Shown piece by piece: positions 1 to 7,566 of a DNA stretch of 57,678 nucleotides (position 1 is the first letter of the stretch; each line of letters opens with the position of its first letter). The notes under the pieces are model-generated. The model saw nothing but the letters and a program-made list of their open reading frames with translations, was not told where the DNA came from and made no database searches. This DNA is from Actinomycetota bacterium (lineage in GTDB: Bacteria; Actinomycetota; Actinomycetes; Streptosporangiales; Streptosporangiaceae), in the NCBI GenBank assembly GCA_027314515.1, contig DAHVAR010000277.1, positions 1 to 57,678 on the forward strand, given 5' to 3'. Made by a program: the position numbers and the translations under genes.

Positions 1-492
1 CCGCGGCACCATGACGCCTCGTATCATCGCTGGCTGCGGCGGGCGCTGGACCCGGCCACCTGCGCCAGCGCAGCCGCTGAGGCCGCCGATCTCCTGGACC
101 GGCCGGCCCGCGCGTCGGCGTGGGCGGATCTGCTGGCCAGCGCCGCCCAGCTCGCGCCGGTGCTGGTGCACGGCGACATCCACGAGGACCAGCTGCTCGC
201 TGCTGACGGCCAGCTGACCGGCATCATCGACTGGGAAACGGCGCGGGTCGACCACCCGTTCTCCGACTTCGACCTCGGGGAGTGGGGAACCGGGTTGTGG
301 CGCCGCCGCCGCCGCGACTTCAGCGAGCTCTGGGCGCGGGGGTGGCGCGCCTATGCGCGGGCGCGGGGGCTGGACACCGACCCGCGGCCGCTGGAGACCG
401 CTTTCCGTCTCCGGCACGCGCTCCGCCTGCTCGCCGATCATGGCGATCCCGCTGTACTCGGCACGATCGAGGAGCACCTCGCGGATCTGTAG
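1..492 (+). CDS. Aminoglycoside phosphotransferase-fold kinase, C-terminal part (partial at window edge)
   Basis: The reading frame is open from the first base, so only the C-terminal 163 residues are seen. The sequence shows the Brenner-type catalytic motif HGDIHEDQLL (usually HGDxxxxN) near residue 56, followed about 20 residues later by IIDWE, the equivalent of the magnesium-binding DxG/D-W motif of the APH/choline kinase fold. This is known to be the ATP-dependent small-molecule kinase core. The Asn of the usual motif is replaced by Gln (HEDQ). The substrate cannot be inferred: members phosphorylate antibiotics, homoserine, choline or sugars. The 5' end lies outside the window. Confidence 0.85.
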   Translation, partial: PRHHDASYHRWLRRALDPATCASAAAEAADLLDRPARASAWADLLASAAQLAPVLVHGDIHEDQLLAADGQLTGIIDWETARVDHPFSDFDLGEWGTGLWRRRRRDFSELWARGWRAYARARGLDTDPRPLETAFRLRHALRLLADHGDPAVLGTIEEHLADL

Positions 493-956
493 CAGCCCTC
501 GGCAGACCGCGCGGCGCAGTCGGAACGGGCCTTACTCGGTCAGCCTGATCCGCAATTCCTCAGCGATCGTGTTCAGGTCAGGGACAACGCGGACAAGTTC
601 CGCGATGACGTGCGCCGACGGAAGACAGCGCTCGGGCCTGCCGGATAGGTTCTGCCGGATTGGCCTGGCCGACAGTTGCTCAGCGGCTTGGCCACGCGGA
701 TCGGCACGGATCGGATCGGTCACCGCAGCACAGTAGCCAGCAGGCTTGATCGTGAGTGGCTACGACACGCGTGAGAGCCCCTGACTATCTCCCCTGACCT
801 GCTGTAAAGCGCATGGTCAGCGCGATGATCGGCGTCGGCCACCCACCCAGGGCCGGGGAGTAACCCGCGATCACACCCTGGTAACCAAGAGCACTAACAA
901 CGTAGCTACCACGGCCGCGAGTAAGCAGCTGGCGAGGAGGGCGAGCCGTGAAGATG
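493..956. other. 464-bp stretch without a convincing gene
   Basis: A 63-codon minus-strand frame (723-532, GTG start) lies here. Its third-position G/C looks lower than in neighbouring genes and it matches no family I recognise. The rest (about 724-956) shows no RNA gene, clear terminator stem or promoter that I can defend. This may be a decayed region at the edge of the variable 1-3 kb segment. Confidence 0.4.
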
Positions 957-1280
957 CTAACCGCCGGTGTCGCCCTCGTGCAGTGCGTCAGATCGCCGCT
1001 GTCCCCGCTTGAGAACTAGTGCAATCGCGCTCGCGCTCAAGCCGACGCAGACGCCTGCGAGCACGAGCGAGATAAGGCCGCTGCGATGGAAGGCTTGGTC
1101 GCCGAAGATATCACGGCGAAAAACTATCTTGTCTATGACCCAGGCCACGGCCCCGACAACCAGCAGCACAAACCGCGCCGGCTGAACGTACCTCCTGCGC
1201 TTATCGGCCCCTTGAGGATGTCTGTGCCGCCCGACGGCATAGATCCTGGCGCGCTCGTCGTGACCTCTAGTGCGCGGCAT
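957..1280 (-). CDS. Small two-helix membrane protein of unknown function
   Basis: This 107-residue protein has a basic N-terminal third rich in Arg and His, then two predicted hydrophobic segments. One lies around residues 37-55 (core FVLLVVGAVAWVID) and one around 69-90 (GLISLVLAGVCVGLSASAIA), followed by a charged tail. Codon use in the helices fits a real gene. The ATG at 1280 has no clear ribosome binding site and the basic region is unusual, so a later start is possible. I recognise no family. It lies between the partial kinase gene and the duplicated PHP tail, in a stretch that looks accessory. Confidence 0.5.
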   Translation of the reverse strand: MPRTRGHDERARIYAVGRHRHPQGADKRRRYVQPARFVLLVVGAVAWVIDKIVFRRDIFGDQAFHRSGLISLVLAGVCVGLSASAIALVLKRGQRRSDALHEGDTGG

Positions 1281-1390
1281 TGCGGCATCATAGCCGGAGA
1301 TCGCGCTGGACCCTTAGGTCCGCCGCCTGGCCTGTTCAGGGCCGGGCTGATGCCTGATATAGCTCCCGCCATTGAGGAGCTTTTCGGGAA

Positions 1391-1625
1391 TCAGACTTGG
1401 CGCCGCGCGTACCGGACGGCGTGCGGGCGGTGCTCGCCGGTGATCTGAGCAGTGGCTAGCTTGGCCAGGAACTCGCGCGGTCCGTCGAAGTCGGGCATCT
1501 CCAGGTAGGCAGTGCCGATGCCGCCGGGATCGTGCGCGTCCGAGCCCGCACCGCTGGGCAGCCCGTAACGGGCAGCAATCTCGGCGGCCCGCTGGTTCAG
1601 CGCTGGATCCTCGATCTCGGCATTG
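1391..1625 (-). pseudogene. Orphan duplicate of the 3' end of the downstream PHP phosphoesterase gene
   Basis: Reading the minus strand from about 1625 to the stop at 1391 gives about 75 residues colinear with the C-terminus of the intact PHP protein at 2702-3355, including the metal-binding GSDAHDP motif and the tail ITGEHRPHAVRYARR. The DNA of 1401-1625 aligns with 2721-2945 without gaps at exactly 1,320 bases offset; by eye I count about 21 differences in 225 bases (about 91% identity). The N-terminal domain with HxH and ITDHN is missing. The frame runs open upstream but encodes unrelated, low-quality sequence. I infer a truncated, non-functional copy. Confidence 0.85.
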
Positions 1626-1706
1626 GTTCTCAACCGAGCAAGTAGGTCCCCGCCAGGCAGATGCCCTGTCTGTCGAACCCTCGCGAGCGAACCGTCGGGG
1701 GAAGCT

Positions 1707-2447
1707 TCAAAGGTGCTGCATCCACAGGTTGGTTTCTTCGTAGGTCCCGCGGTTTTGCTCCCGGTCAATATCCACCAGGTCGAGGGCGTCCGGGACGAGG
1801 TAAGGACCGGATTCGGGGAAAGCCATGCCAGTCCATTCTTCCCAATCGGCGACGGTTCCCTTGATGACCATGGAGCGGGGCGCGGAGGCAAGGATGCTGG
1901 CGCTGAGGCGCTGATGCGTGCGAATCCACGGATCGATGTGCAGCCCGTCAGTGCGCATCCATCGGGCGAAGTTATCCATCGGGGTCAGCGGGTAACGGCT
2001 CTTCAGGGCAGGCCTGACCGGAGCGATGACGTGCAGCAAGCCCGTGCTTGTAGCGCGCTCTCGCAGCGCGGCCAGCGCCTTGCCTGCCAGGCCCGCGCCT
2101 TGCCGGTCCGCCCTGACGGCAGCTGCCATGATGCACAGCGTGTCTGCCGGGATGGCGTTTTCCTGCCCGGTCACCGCGCTGGCCAGCGCGCCGTCGTAGC
2201 CGCCATCAGGTAGCCCGCTGACCTGGCCATCCCACTGCAGGGGAACGCCCCAGCCGCCAGCTACGACTTTGCCGTCCTCGAGCAACATGATGTCGTAGTA
2301 AGGGAAATAGAGCTCCACCCGTTTGATGTATGCATCAGTGACCGGATCGTGGAAGATGAACTCCGGCCAGGTGGGACGGAAGGCGGCCTCGGCCTCCTGG
2401 TCCAGGTCATGCCGCTCGCTAGTGGTCACTACCTCGATGTCAGCCAT
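1707..2447 (-). CDS. GNAT-family N-acetyltransferase-like protein
   Basis: This 246-residue protein starts with a typical MADIEVVTTSE and has a central acetyl-CoA-binding-like stretch (MAAAVRADRQGAGLAGKALA, residues about 133-152), whose R-x-x-G-x-A/G pattern resembles motif A of the GNAT fold. A preceding hydrophobic strand (DIMLLEDGKVVAGGWGVPL) fits the fold. The substrate is unknown. The start at 2447 has GGAGG about 9 bases upstream. The gene sits between the two copies of the PHP-tail repeat, so it is either the cargo of a rearrangement or was trapped by one. The family call is moderately secure; the reaction is inferred. Confidence 0.7.
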   Translation of the reverse strand: MADIEVVTTSERHDLDQEAEAAFRPTWPEFIFHDPVTDAYIKRVELYFPYYDIMLLEDGKVVAGGWGVPLQWDGQVSGLPDGGYDGALASAVTGQENAIPADTLCIMAAAVRADRQGAGLAGKALAALRERATSTGLLHVIAPVRPALKSRYPLTPMDNFARWMRTDGLHIDPWIRTHQRLSASILASAPRSMVIKGTVADWEEWTGMAFPESGPYLVPDALDLVDIDREQNRGTYEETNLWMQHL

Positions 2448-2701
2448 ACTGTCAAGCCTCCGTGATGTCAGCAGGCAGCCTTACTGACTCCGCTATCGCG
2501 GATCAACGGATTTTTCGCGACATTCGTCTGGCGAGGCGCGGCGGCATGCGGTCGTGCGCCGGCCTACGACTCGTAGCCGCGTTGTACTCGCTGCCTTCGA
2601 GAGGCTGTCGACAGGCCAGGCCGTGACCCTGCAGGCCGGGACGGGGGTTGAGAACGTGCCTGCTGGCAGGGCCCTCATTCTGAAGCTCCCGCAGGTTGAA
2701 G

Positions 2702-3355
2702 CTATCCCGGCGCTGCTGGGCGCCGCGCGTACCGGATGGCGTGCGGGCGGTGCTCGCCGGTGATTTCGGCACTGGCCAGACTGGCCAGGAACTCGCCCGG
2801 TCCGTCGAAGTCGGGCATCTCCAGGTAGGCCGCGCCGATGCCGTCGGGATCGTGCGCGTCCGAGCCCGCACCGCCGGGCAGCCCGTAACGCGCAGCAACC
2901 TCGGCGGCCCGCTGGTTCAGTGCCGGGTCTTCGATCTTGGCGTTGAACACCTCGACGATGTCGGCCAGTCCGTCCGCGCACAGTGTCCCGGCCACCTCGC
3001 CCAGGCTGGACCGGCCCGGATCGAACGGATGCGGCAGGTAGACCAGTCCGCCCTGTCCCCTGATCAGCCCGATCACCTCGGCGAGCGGCAGCACATACGG
3101 GATCCGCTCGGTGAGAAACAGCCCGATCACATCGCCGTCGCGGGTCCGGATCTCCTCGCCGACGATGACGCGAGCGCCGATGTCCCGTTCCGCCGCGGCG
3201 ACCGCGGCCGATGTCACGTTGTGGTCGGTGATGCAGATGACGTCCAGCCGCTCCTGTGCTACCCGGTCGGCGAGTTCGTCAAGAGTGGTGACCGCGTCCC
3301 CGGAAACCGAGGTGTGCAGGTGACAGTCGACCCGTACCAGCCCGTTCCCGGCCAT
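2702..3355 (-). CDS. PHP-domain metal-dependent phosphoesterase
   Basis: This 217-residue protein carries the full set of polymerase/histidinol phosphatase (PHP) metal motifs: DCHLHTSVSGD at the N-terminus, ITDHN, VGEEI, LPHPFD and GSDAHDP. PHP proteins of this size, such as the TrpH/RNase AM type, hydrolyse phosphoesters of nucleotides or short RNA; the exact substrate here is unknown. The ATG at 3355 overlaps the stop of the upstream SDR gene (TGATG), so the two are almost certainly translationally coupled. Longer readings upstream lie antisense-free inside the SDR gene and are not credible. Its last 225 bases also exist as a truncated copy at 1401-1625. Confidence 0.9.
   Translation of the reverse strand: MAGNGLVRVDCHLHTSVSGDAVTTLDELADRVAQERLDVICITDHNVTSAAVAAAERDIGARVIVGEEIRTRDGDVIGLFLTERIPYVLPLAEVIGLIRGQGGLVYLPHPFDPGRSSLGEVAGTLCADGLADIVEVFNAKIEDPALNQRAAEVAARYGLPGGAGSDAHDPDGIGAAYLEMPDFDGPGEFLASLASAEITGEHRPHAIRYARRPAAPG
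2721..2945. repeat. Direct repeat partner of 1401-1625 (about 91% identical, 1,320-bp period)
   Basis: This is the 3' third of the intact PHP gene. It aligns base for base without indels to 1401-1625. Divergence starts sharply at 2946/1626 on one side and 2720/1400 on the other. The GNAT gene and about 500 bp of non-coding DNA lie between the copies. Confidence 0.85.
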
Positions 3356-4152
3356 CAGGCCTGCGGGATGGGAACGGCAAGTTCGGCGAGAAGTTCCTGG
3401 GAGTAGGTGACCCGGCCGGTCAGGCTCTGCGGCGGCCGGTGGCACAGCATGAGCGCCGCCTCGGCCATGACCGACGGGGGCTCGGAGTTCGGGGCGCCCT
3501 CGGTGGTCAGGTGGTGGAAGACAGTGCCGGGAGTCGGCACCACCTTGGTCGGTGACAGCGCGTTCACGGCGATGTTGTCGGGGTAGACCTCGGCGGCGAG
3601 GCCGGTGGAGAACCGCTCGATGGCGGCCTTGCACATCCCGTAGACGGTGCCGCCGCGCCCGGCGAACGGGCCCGGCGGGATTGCCGGGTGCCGCGCGGCG
3701 ATCGAGGAGATGTTCAGGATCCAGCCTTCCCCACGCTCCCGCATGCCCGGCAGCACCAGGGTGGCGAGCTGGAACGGCGCCTCGACCTGGACCGCGAACA
3801 TCAGCGCGTACTGCTTGGCGGTGAAGTCCTCGACCCGGGTGAAGTAGGTGACCGCCGCGTTGCTGACCAGGATGTCGGGCTGGCCTAGCTCAGCCACTGT
3901 CTCGGCCACCACTCGCTCACGGTCCGCTGGCCTGGCCAGGTTGGCCGGGATCGCGATCGCCGTGCCGCCGGCCGCCCGGATCTGCTGCACCGTCTCGGCG
4001 ATGGTGCCGGCGAACTGCGAGGTTCCGGGTTCGGCCGTCCTCGCCGTGACCGCGACGGCGGCACCCTCGGCGGCGAATCGCCTGGCGATCTCCGCGCCGA
4101 TGCCGCGACTAGCGCCGGTGACGATGGCAACCTTGCCGTCCAGCAGACCCAT
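3355..4152 (-). CDS. Short-chain dehydrogenase/reductase (SDR)
   Basis: This 265-residue classical SDR has TGASRGIG (cofactor glycine motif) at residues 12-19, SNAAVT (variant of the NNAG motif) near 98, the catalytic serine in NISS near 150, and Y171-GMC-K175 as the YxxxK active-site pair. It should carry out NAD(P)-dependent oxidation or reduction of an alcohol/ketone in the cytoplasm; the substrate is not evident. The start at 4152 has GGAGGAT upstream. It is the first gene of a two-gene operon with the PHP gene and is divergent from a MaoC hydratase, a pairing that suggests acyl-CoA or lipid chemistry (inference). Confidence 0.92.
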   Translation of the reverse strand: MGLLDGKVAIVTGASRGIGAEIARRFAAEGAAVAVTARTAEPGTSQFAGTIAETVQQIRAAGGTAIAIPANLARPADRERVVAETVAELGQPDILVSNAAVTYFTRVEDFTAKQYALMFAVQVEAPFQLATLVLPGMRERGEGWILNISSIAARHPAIPPGPFAGRGGTVYGMCKAAIERFSTGLAAEVYPDNIAVNALSPTKVVPTPGTVFHHLTTEGAPNSEPPSVMAEAALMLCHRPPQSLTGRVTYSQELLAELAVPIPQA

Positions 4153-4187
4153 GGCTATCCTCCGCGGTTCGGGCTGGAGCCAAATAC

Positions 4188-4202
4188 TAGAAGCATGTTC
4201 TA
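4188..4202. promoter_or_regulatory. Candidate operator palindrome in the SDR/MaoC divergent promoter region
   Basis: The sequence TAGAAGCATGTTCTA has 5-bp perfect inverted arms (TAGAA/TTCTA) and lies between the two divergent starts (4152 and 4275). Operators of TetR-type lipid regulators in actinomycetes often have TAGAAC..GTTCTA-like halves, but this one has an odd-length centre. No regulator gene is adjacent, so the binding protein is unknown. Confidence 0.4.
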
Positions 4203-4274
4203 CTGAGCCATTGGACCCACCCCGGACCAACCGTGTCAACGCGGTCGGCCGGCCTGGCAGGCACGGAGGTCAGG

Positions 4275-5123
4275 ATGCCGCTCAATCACAGCGTTGTTGG
4301 CGTGCCGGGGGAGCCGCAGCAGCGGTCCTGGACCTCCAAGGACGCGCTGCTGTACGCGATCGGCGTGGGCGCGGGCCTTGGCGACCCGCTGCAGGAGTTG
4401 CAGTTCACCACCGAGAACACGGCCGGCCTGCCGCAGCAGGTGCTGCCCACCTACGGCGTGCTGCTCGCGCAGGCCAGGACGGCCGGCGATCTCGGCGATT
4501 TCGACCGCGCCATGCTCGTGCATGCCGAGCAGTCGATCGAATTGCACAAGCCGTTGCCGGTGGCCGGCACCCTGCAGACCTCGGCAACGGTGACCGGGAT
4601 CTACGACAAGGGCTCCGGCGCACTGATCCAGACCGAGAATCACGCCGTCGACCCGGCGACCGGGGAGCCGGTGGTGACGACCCGGAGCGGCACCTTCATC
4701 CGCGGCGAGGGCGGCTTCGGCGGTGACCGGGGGACCAGCGTCCGGTGGCAGTTGCCGGACCGGGCGCCCGACCACAAGGTGACCCAGCAGACCAGGCCGG
4801 AGCAGGCACTGCTGTACCGGCTGTCCGGCGACCGGAATCCGCTGCATACCGACCCGGCGTTCGCCGGCCGGGGCGGTTTCAGCCGGCCGATCCTGCACGG
4901 CCTGTGTACCTACGGGATCACCGGCCGGGTCCTGCTGCACGAGCTATGCGGGTCTGATCCAGCCAGGTTCGCGTCCATGTCAGGCCGGTTCAGCAGCCCG
5001 GTCCTGCCCGGCGAGTCGCTCGTAGTGTCGATCTGGGCCGGGGATGACGGCACAGCCCAGTTCCAGACGGCCAAGGAAGACGGCACGGTCGTCATCGACC
5101 GCGGCGACGTTCGCTACCGGTAG
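4275..5123 (+). CDS. MaoC-family (2-enoyl-CoA hydratase 2-like) hot-dog protein
   Basis: This 282-residue protein has the double hot-dog layout of eukaryotic-type hydratase 2. The C-terminal half contains the hydratase signature YRLSGDRNPLHTDPAFA followed by GFSRPILHGLCTYG, with the Asp/His pair expected for hydration of trans-2-enoyl-CoA to (R)-3-hydroxyacyl-CoA. The N-terminal half is the non-catalytic repeat that binds the acyl chain. The start at 4275 is chosen because GGAGG lies 5 bases upstream and the protein begins normally there; an earlier in-frame codon at 4233 lacks such a site. It is divergent from the SDR gene, with a candidate operator between them. Confidence 0.9.
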   Translation: MPLNHSVVGVPGEPQQRSWTSKDALLYAIGVGAGLGDPLQELQFTTENTAGLPQQVLPTYGVLLAQARTAGDLGDFDRAMLVHAEQSIELHKPLPVAGTLQTSATVTGIYDKGSGALIQTENHAVDPATGEPVVTTRSGTFIRGEGGFGGDRGTSVRWQLPDRAPDHKVTQQTRPEQALLYRLSGDRNPLHTDPAFAGRGGFSRPILHGLCTYGITGRVLLHELCGSDPARFASMSGRFSSPVLPGESLVVSIWAGDDGTAQFQTAKEDGTVVIDRGDVRYR

Positions 5124-5135
5124 GTCCGGGCTTTC

Positions 5136-5642
5136 TCACCGGCGCGGCGGCCGGCCGTTTTCGAGGTAGACGATCGGGCGCTGGCGCGGCGTGCCGTCGC
5201 GCTTGCGCACGGCCCTGACTCGCCGCCTAATCGGGCCCCGGAGCAGCGGCGCGTCCGCCACCGGAAGAATCCGGTGCTCGGCGATTTCGTCCGGCTGGAG
5301 GGCGAGCGCAGCGAAGGCCGAGTCGGGCAGCGCGCCGCAGTCGAACAGGAACCGGATGCCGCCCGGACTGCTGGCCGTCGGCGACCGGAAGTCCGTGCAC
5401 ACCAGGCGCCCGCCGCCAACGTCGAGCCCGCATTCCTCGCGCACCTCGCGCTGGCATGCTTGCCAGGGCGTCTCGCCGTCCGCCTCGATCACCCCGCCGG
5501 GAATCGTCCATCCCGACTTGTAAGTCGGCTTGAGGATGAGAAGCCGCCCGCGGCGGTCGAAGATCAGCGCGCCCGCCGAGGCGGGCAGCCGGGGAACGAT
5601 GTAGTCGCCGCCCGCGTTCGGCTCGCCAGTACTTCCGGACAT
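5136..5642 (-). CDS. Nudix hydrolase
   Basis: This 168-residue protein contains a Nudix box beginning GWTIPGGVIEADGE and ending REVREECGL (residues about 45-72). The REVREECG part with its metal-binding glutamates is intact. The loop between the GG and the first conserved Glu is one residue longer than the textbook GX5E spacing. It should hydrolyse a nucleoside diphosphate linked to another group, but the substrate is not predictable. A purine-rich AAGGTG precedes the ATG at 5642. The gene is convergent with the MaoC gene, with 12 bases between them. Confidence 0.9.
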   Translation of the reverse strand: MSGSTGEPNAGGDYIVPRLPASAGALIFDRRGRLLILKPTYKSGWTIPGGVIEADGETPWQACQREVREECGLDVGGGRLVCTDFRSPTASSPGGIRFLFDCGALPDSAFAALALQPDEIAEHRILPVADAPLLRGPIRRRVRAVRKRDGTPRQRPIVYLENGRPPRR

Positions 5643-5708
5643 GCTTCACCTTACGTAACGCGCTCTTGCCTGCCGCGGATTGAGCAGCCGCGGCGGTAGA
5701 TTGCACCG

Positions 5709-6833
5709 GTGGCGACGTTCATTACCCGGCTGCCGCACCAGGGCAGCGGCATCCGGCTAGCCGTGAAGGATCTCATCGACCTGGCCGGCCTGCCCACCAC
5801 CGCTGGCAGCGCCGCGCTGGAGAAGACCGCTGTGCCTGCCGACCGCGACGCGCGGTGCATGGCCGGCGCCAGGGCCGCCGGGGCGGTGATCGTCGGCAAG
5901 GCCAACTTGTATGAGCTCGCGTTCGGCGCGTCCGGCGTGAACGAGTACTTCGGCACGCCGGTCAACCCGCTCGACTCGCGCCGGGTTCCAGGGGGTTCGT
6001 CTAGCGGATCGGCGGTCGCGGTGGCCGATGGCGAGGCCGATATCGCCTACGGCTCGGATACCGGCGGCTCTATCCGGGTGCCGGCTGCGTTCTGCGGTGT
6101 CACCGGGCTGAAGACGACGCATGGCCGGGTCTGTCTAGTCGGGGTGTGGCCGCTCGCGCCGAGCCTGGACACCGTCGGCCCGATGGCCCGCGACGTCGCT
6201 GGTGTCGCGGCCGGGATGACGCTGCTGGAGCCGGGGTTCTCAGCCGACGTAGCGCCGGCCGGCCGCCTCGGGCGGATCAGGCCGGCCGGCGTAGACGTTG
6301 ACCCGGACATCGAGGCGGCTATCGATGCCGCGCTGACTCGCAGCGGGCTCGAGGTGGCCGAGGCCGACCTGCCGGGCTGGCGGGCCGCGCGTAACACGTG
6401 CAGCGTCATACTCGACGCCGAGGCGGCGGACTCTAATCGGGCGCTGCTGGCGGATCCCGTCACCCGCGATCTGCTCGGCGCCGAAGTCCGGGGCCGCCTC
6501 GCGCACTGCGCAGCTGTCACTCCTGACGAACTCGCAGCCGCCCGCGCCGCGCAGCCCGCCTGGCGCACGGCGATGACCCAAGCTCTCGCCGCGGTTGACC
6601 TGCTGGTCCTGCCGACGGTGCCGGTCTACCCGCCGCTGCTGGCAGACGCCGTTGGCGTGCCCTACACGGCATTGACGAACCCGGTCAACCTGGCCGGATT
6701 CCCGGCCATCGCGCTCCCGGTGCCGAGTGCCGGGCGGCTGCCGGCCAGCTTGCAGCTGATCGGGCTGCCGGGCAGCGAGGCGCTCGTGCTGGCAACCGCC
6801 GCAATCCTCGAGGCAGCAGCCGGTTACCGGTAG
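5709..6833 (+). CDS. Amidase signature-family hydrolase
   Basis: This 374-residue protein has all three parts of the Ser-cisSer-Lys catalytic machinery: K20 in VKDLID, S97 in the GGSSSGS loop, and nucleophile S121 in GSDTGGSIRVPA. The 24-residue spacing between the two serines matches the family. It is short compared with typical 450-500-residue members, mainly in the C-terminal half, as in small amidases. It should hydrolyse a small amide or allophanate-like substrate; specificity is unknown. Translation starts at a GTG at 5709. It is divergent from the Nudix gene, with about 66 bases between starts. Confidence 0.92.
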   Translation: MATFITRLPHQGSGIRLAVKDLIDLAGLPTTAGSAALEKTAVPADRDARCMAGARAAGAVIVGKANLYELAFGASGVNEYFGTPVNPLDSRRVPGGSSSGSAVAVADGEADIAYGSDTGGSIRVPAAFCGVTGLKTTHGRVCLVGVWPLAPSLDTVGPMARDVAGVAAGMTLLEPGFSADVAPAGRLGRIRPAGVDVDPDIEAAIDAALTRSGLEVAEADLPGWRAARNTCSVILDAEAADSNRALLADPVTRDLLGAEVRGRLAHCAAVTPDELAAARAAQPAWRTAMTQALAAVDLLVLPTVPVYPPLLADAVGVPYTALTNPVNLAGFPAIALPVPSAGRLPASLQLIGLPGSEALVLATAAILEAAAGYR

Positions 6834-6837
6834 CGGC

Positions 6838-7515
6838 TCAGGGCAGCTTCCAGTCGACCGGGTCCGCGCCCTGCTCCTGCAGCAACTGATCAGCCCTGCT
6901 GAACGGCCGTGAGCCGAAGAAGCCGCGGTCCGCGGACAACGGGCTCGGGTGGACGGACTGGATAGACGGAACGCCGCCGAGCAACGGTGTCAGGTTGCGG
7001 GCGTCGTTGCCCCACAGGATCGCGACCAGCGGACCGCCGCGGCTGGCTAGCGCCCTGATGGCCTGCTCGGTTACCTGTTCCCAGCCCTTGCCGCGATGAG
7101 AGCCGGGGCGGCCGGGCTCGACGGTGAGCACCCTGTTCAGCAACATGACGCCGCACTCGCTCCACGGCGACAGGTCGCCGCTGGCGGGTCGGGGGTGGCC
7201 GAGATCAGCGGTGTATTCCCGGAAGATGTTGACCAGACTTCCGGGCAACTGGCGCACCTCGGGGGCGACCGAGAAGCTGAGCCCGACCGGATTCCCGGGC
7301 GTCGGATAGGGATCCTGGCCGACGATCAGCACGCGCACGCTCGCGAGCGGCGTCCTGAAGGCGCGCAGGATGTTGGGGCCGGCTGGCAGGTAGCCGCGGC
7401 CAGCCGCGATCTCGGCGCGCAGGAACTCGCCAAGCCTGGTAATCGTGGGCTCGACCGGCCGGAGGACTTCGGCCCAGTCCGGAGCCACCAGTTCGGTCAG
7501 CGGGCGTGCTGCCAT
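6838..7515 (-). CDS. ung: Uracil-DNA glycosylase, family 1
   Basis: This 225-residue protein, of normal length, shows the water-activating motif GQDPYPTPG with catalytic D68, the uracil pocket sequence NPVGLSFSV, and the DNA-intercalation motif HPSPLS with H189. It removes uracil from DNA to start base-excision repair. It converges on the amidase gene with 4 bases between them. The ATG at 7515 is preceded by only a weak ribosome site. Nothing unusual is seen in the active-site motifs. Confidence 0.97.
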   Translation of the reverse strand: MAARPLTELVAPDWAEVLRPVEPTITRLGEFLRAEIAAGRGYLPAGPNILRAFRTPLASVRVLIVGQDPYPTPGNPVGLSFSVAPEVRQLPGSLVNIFREYTADLGHPRPASGDLSPWSECGVMLLNRVLTVEPGRPGSHRGKGWEQVTEQAIRALASRGGPLVAILWGNDARNLTPLLGGVPSIQSVHPSPLSADRGFFGSRPFSRADQLLQEQGADPVDWKLP

Positions 7516-7566
7516 GTCAGCACACTGTAGAGCAGGTCCGGGCTGCGGCAGGTGCCTTCGGCTCGG

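Noticed and set aside
532-723. 63-codon minus-strand ORF with GTG start
   Set aside because: Weaker codon bias, no ribosome binding site and no recognisable motif; described only as part of the gene-poor stretch.
1626-1891. 5' half of the minus-strand frame that runs into the PHP tail copy
   Set aside because: Its translation is Ser/Pro/Trp-rich low-quality sequence overlapping the 3' end of the GNAT gene; not a real N-terminus.
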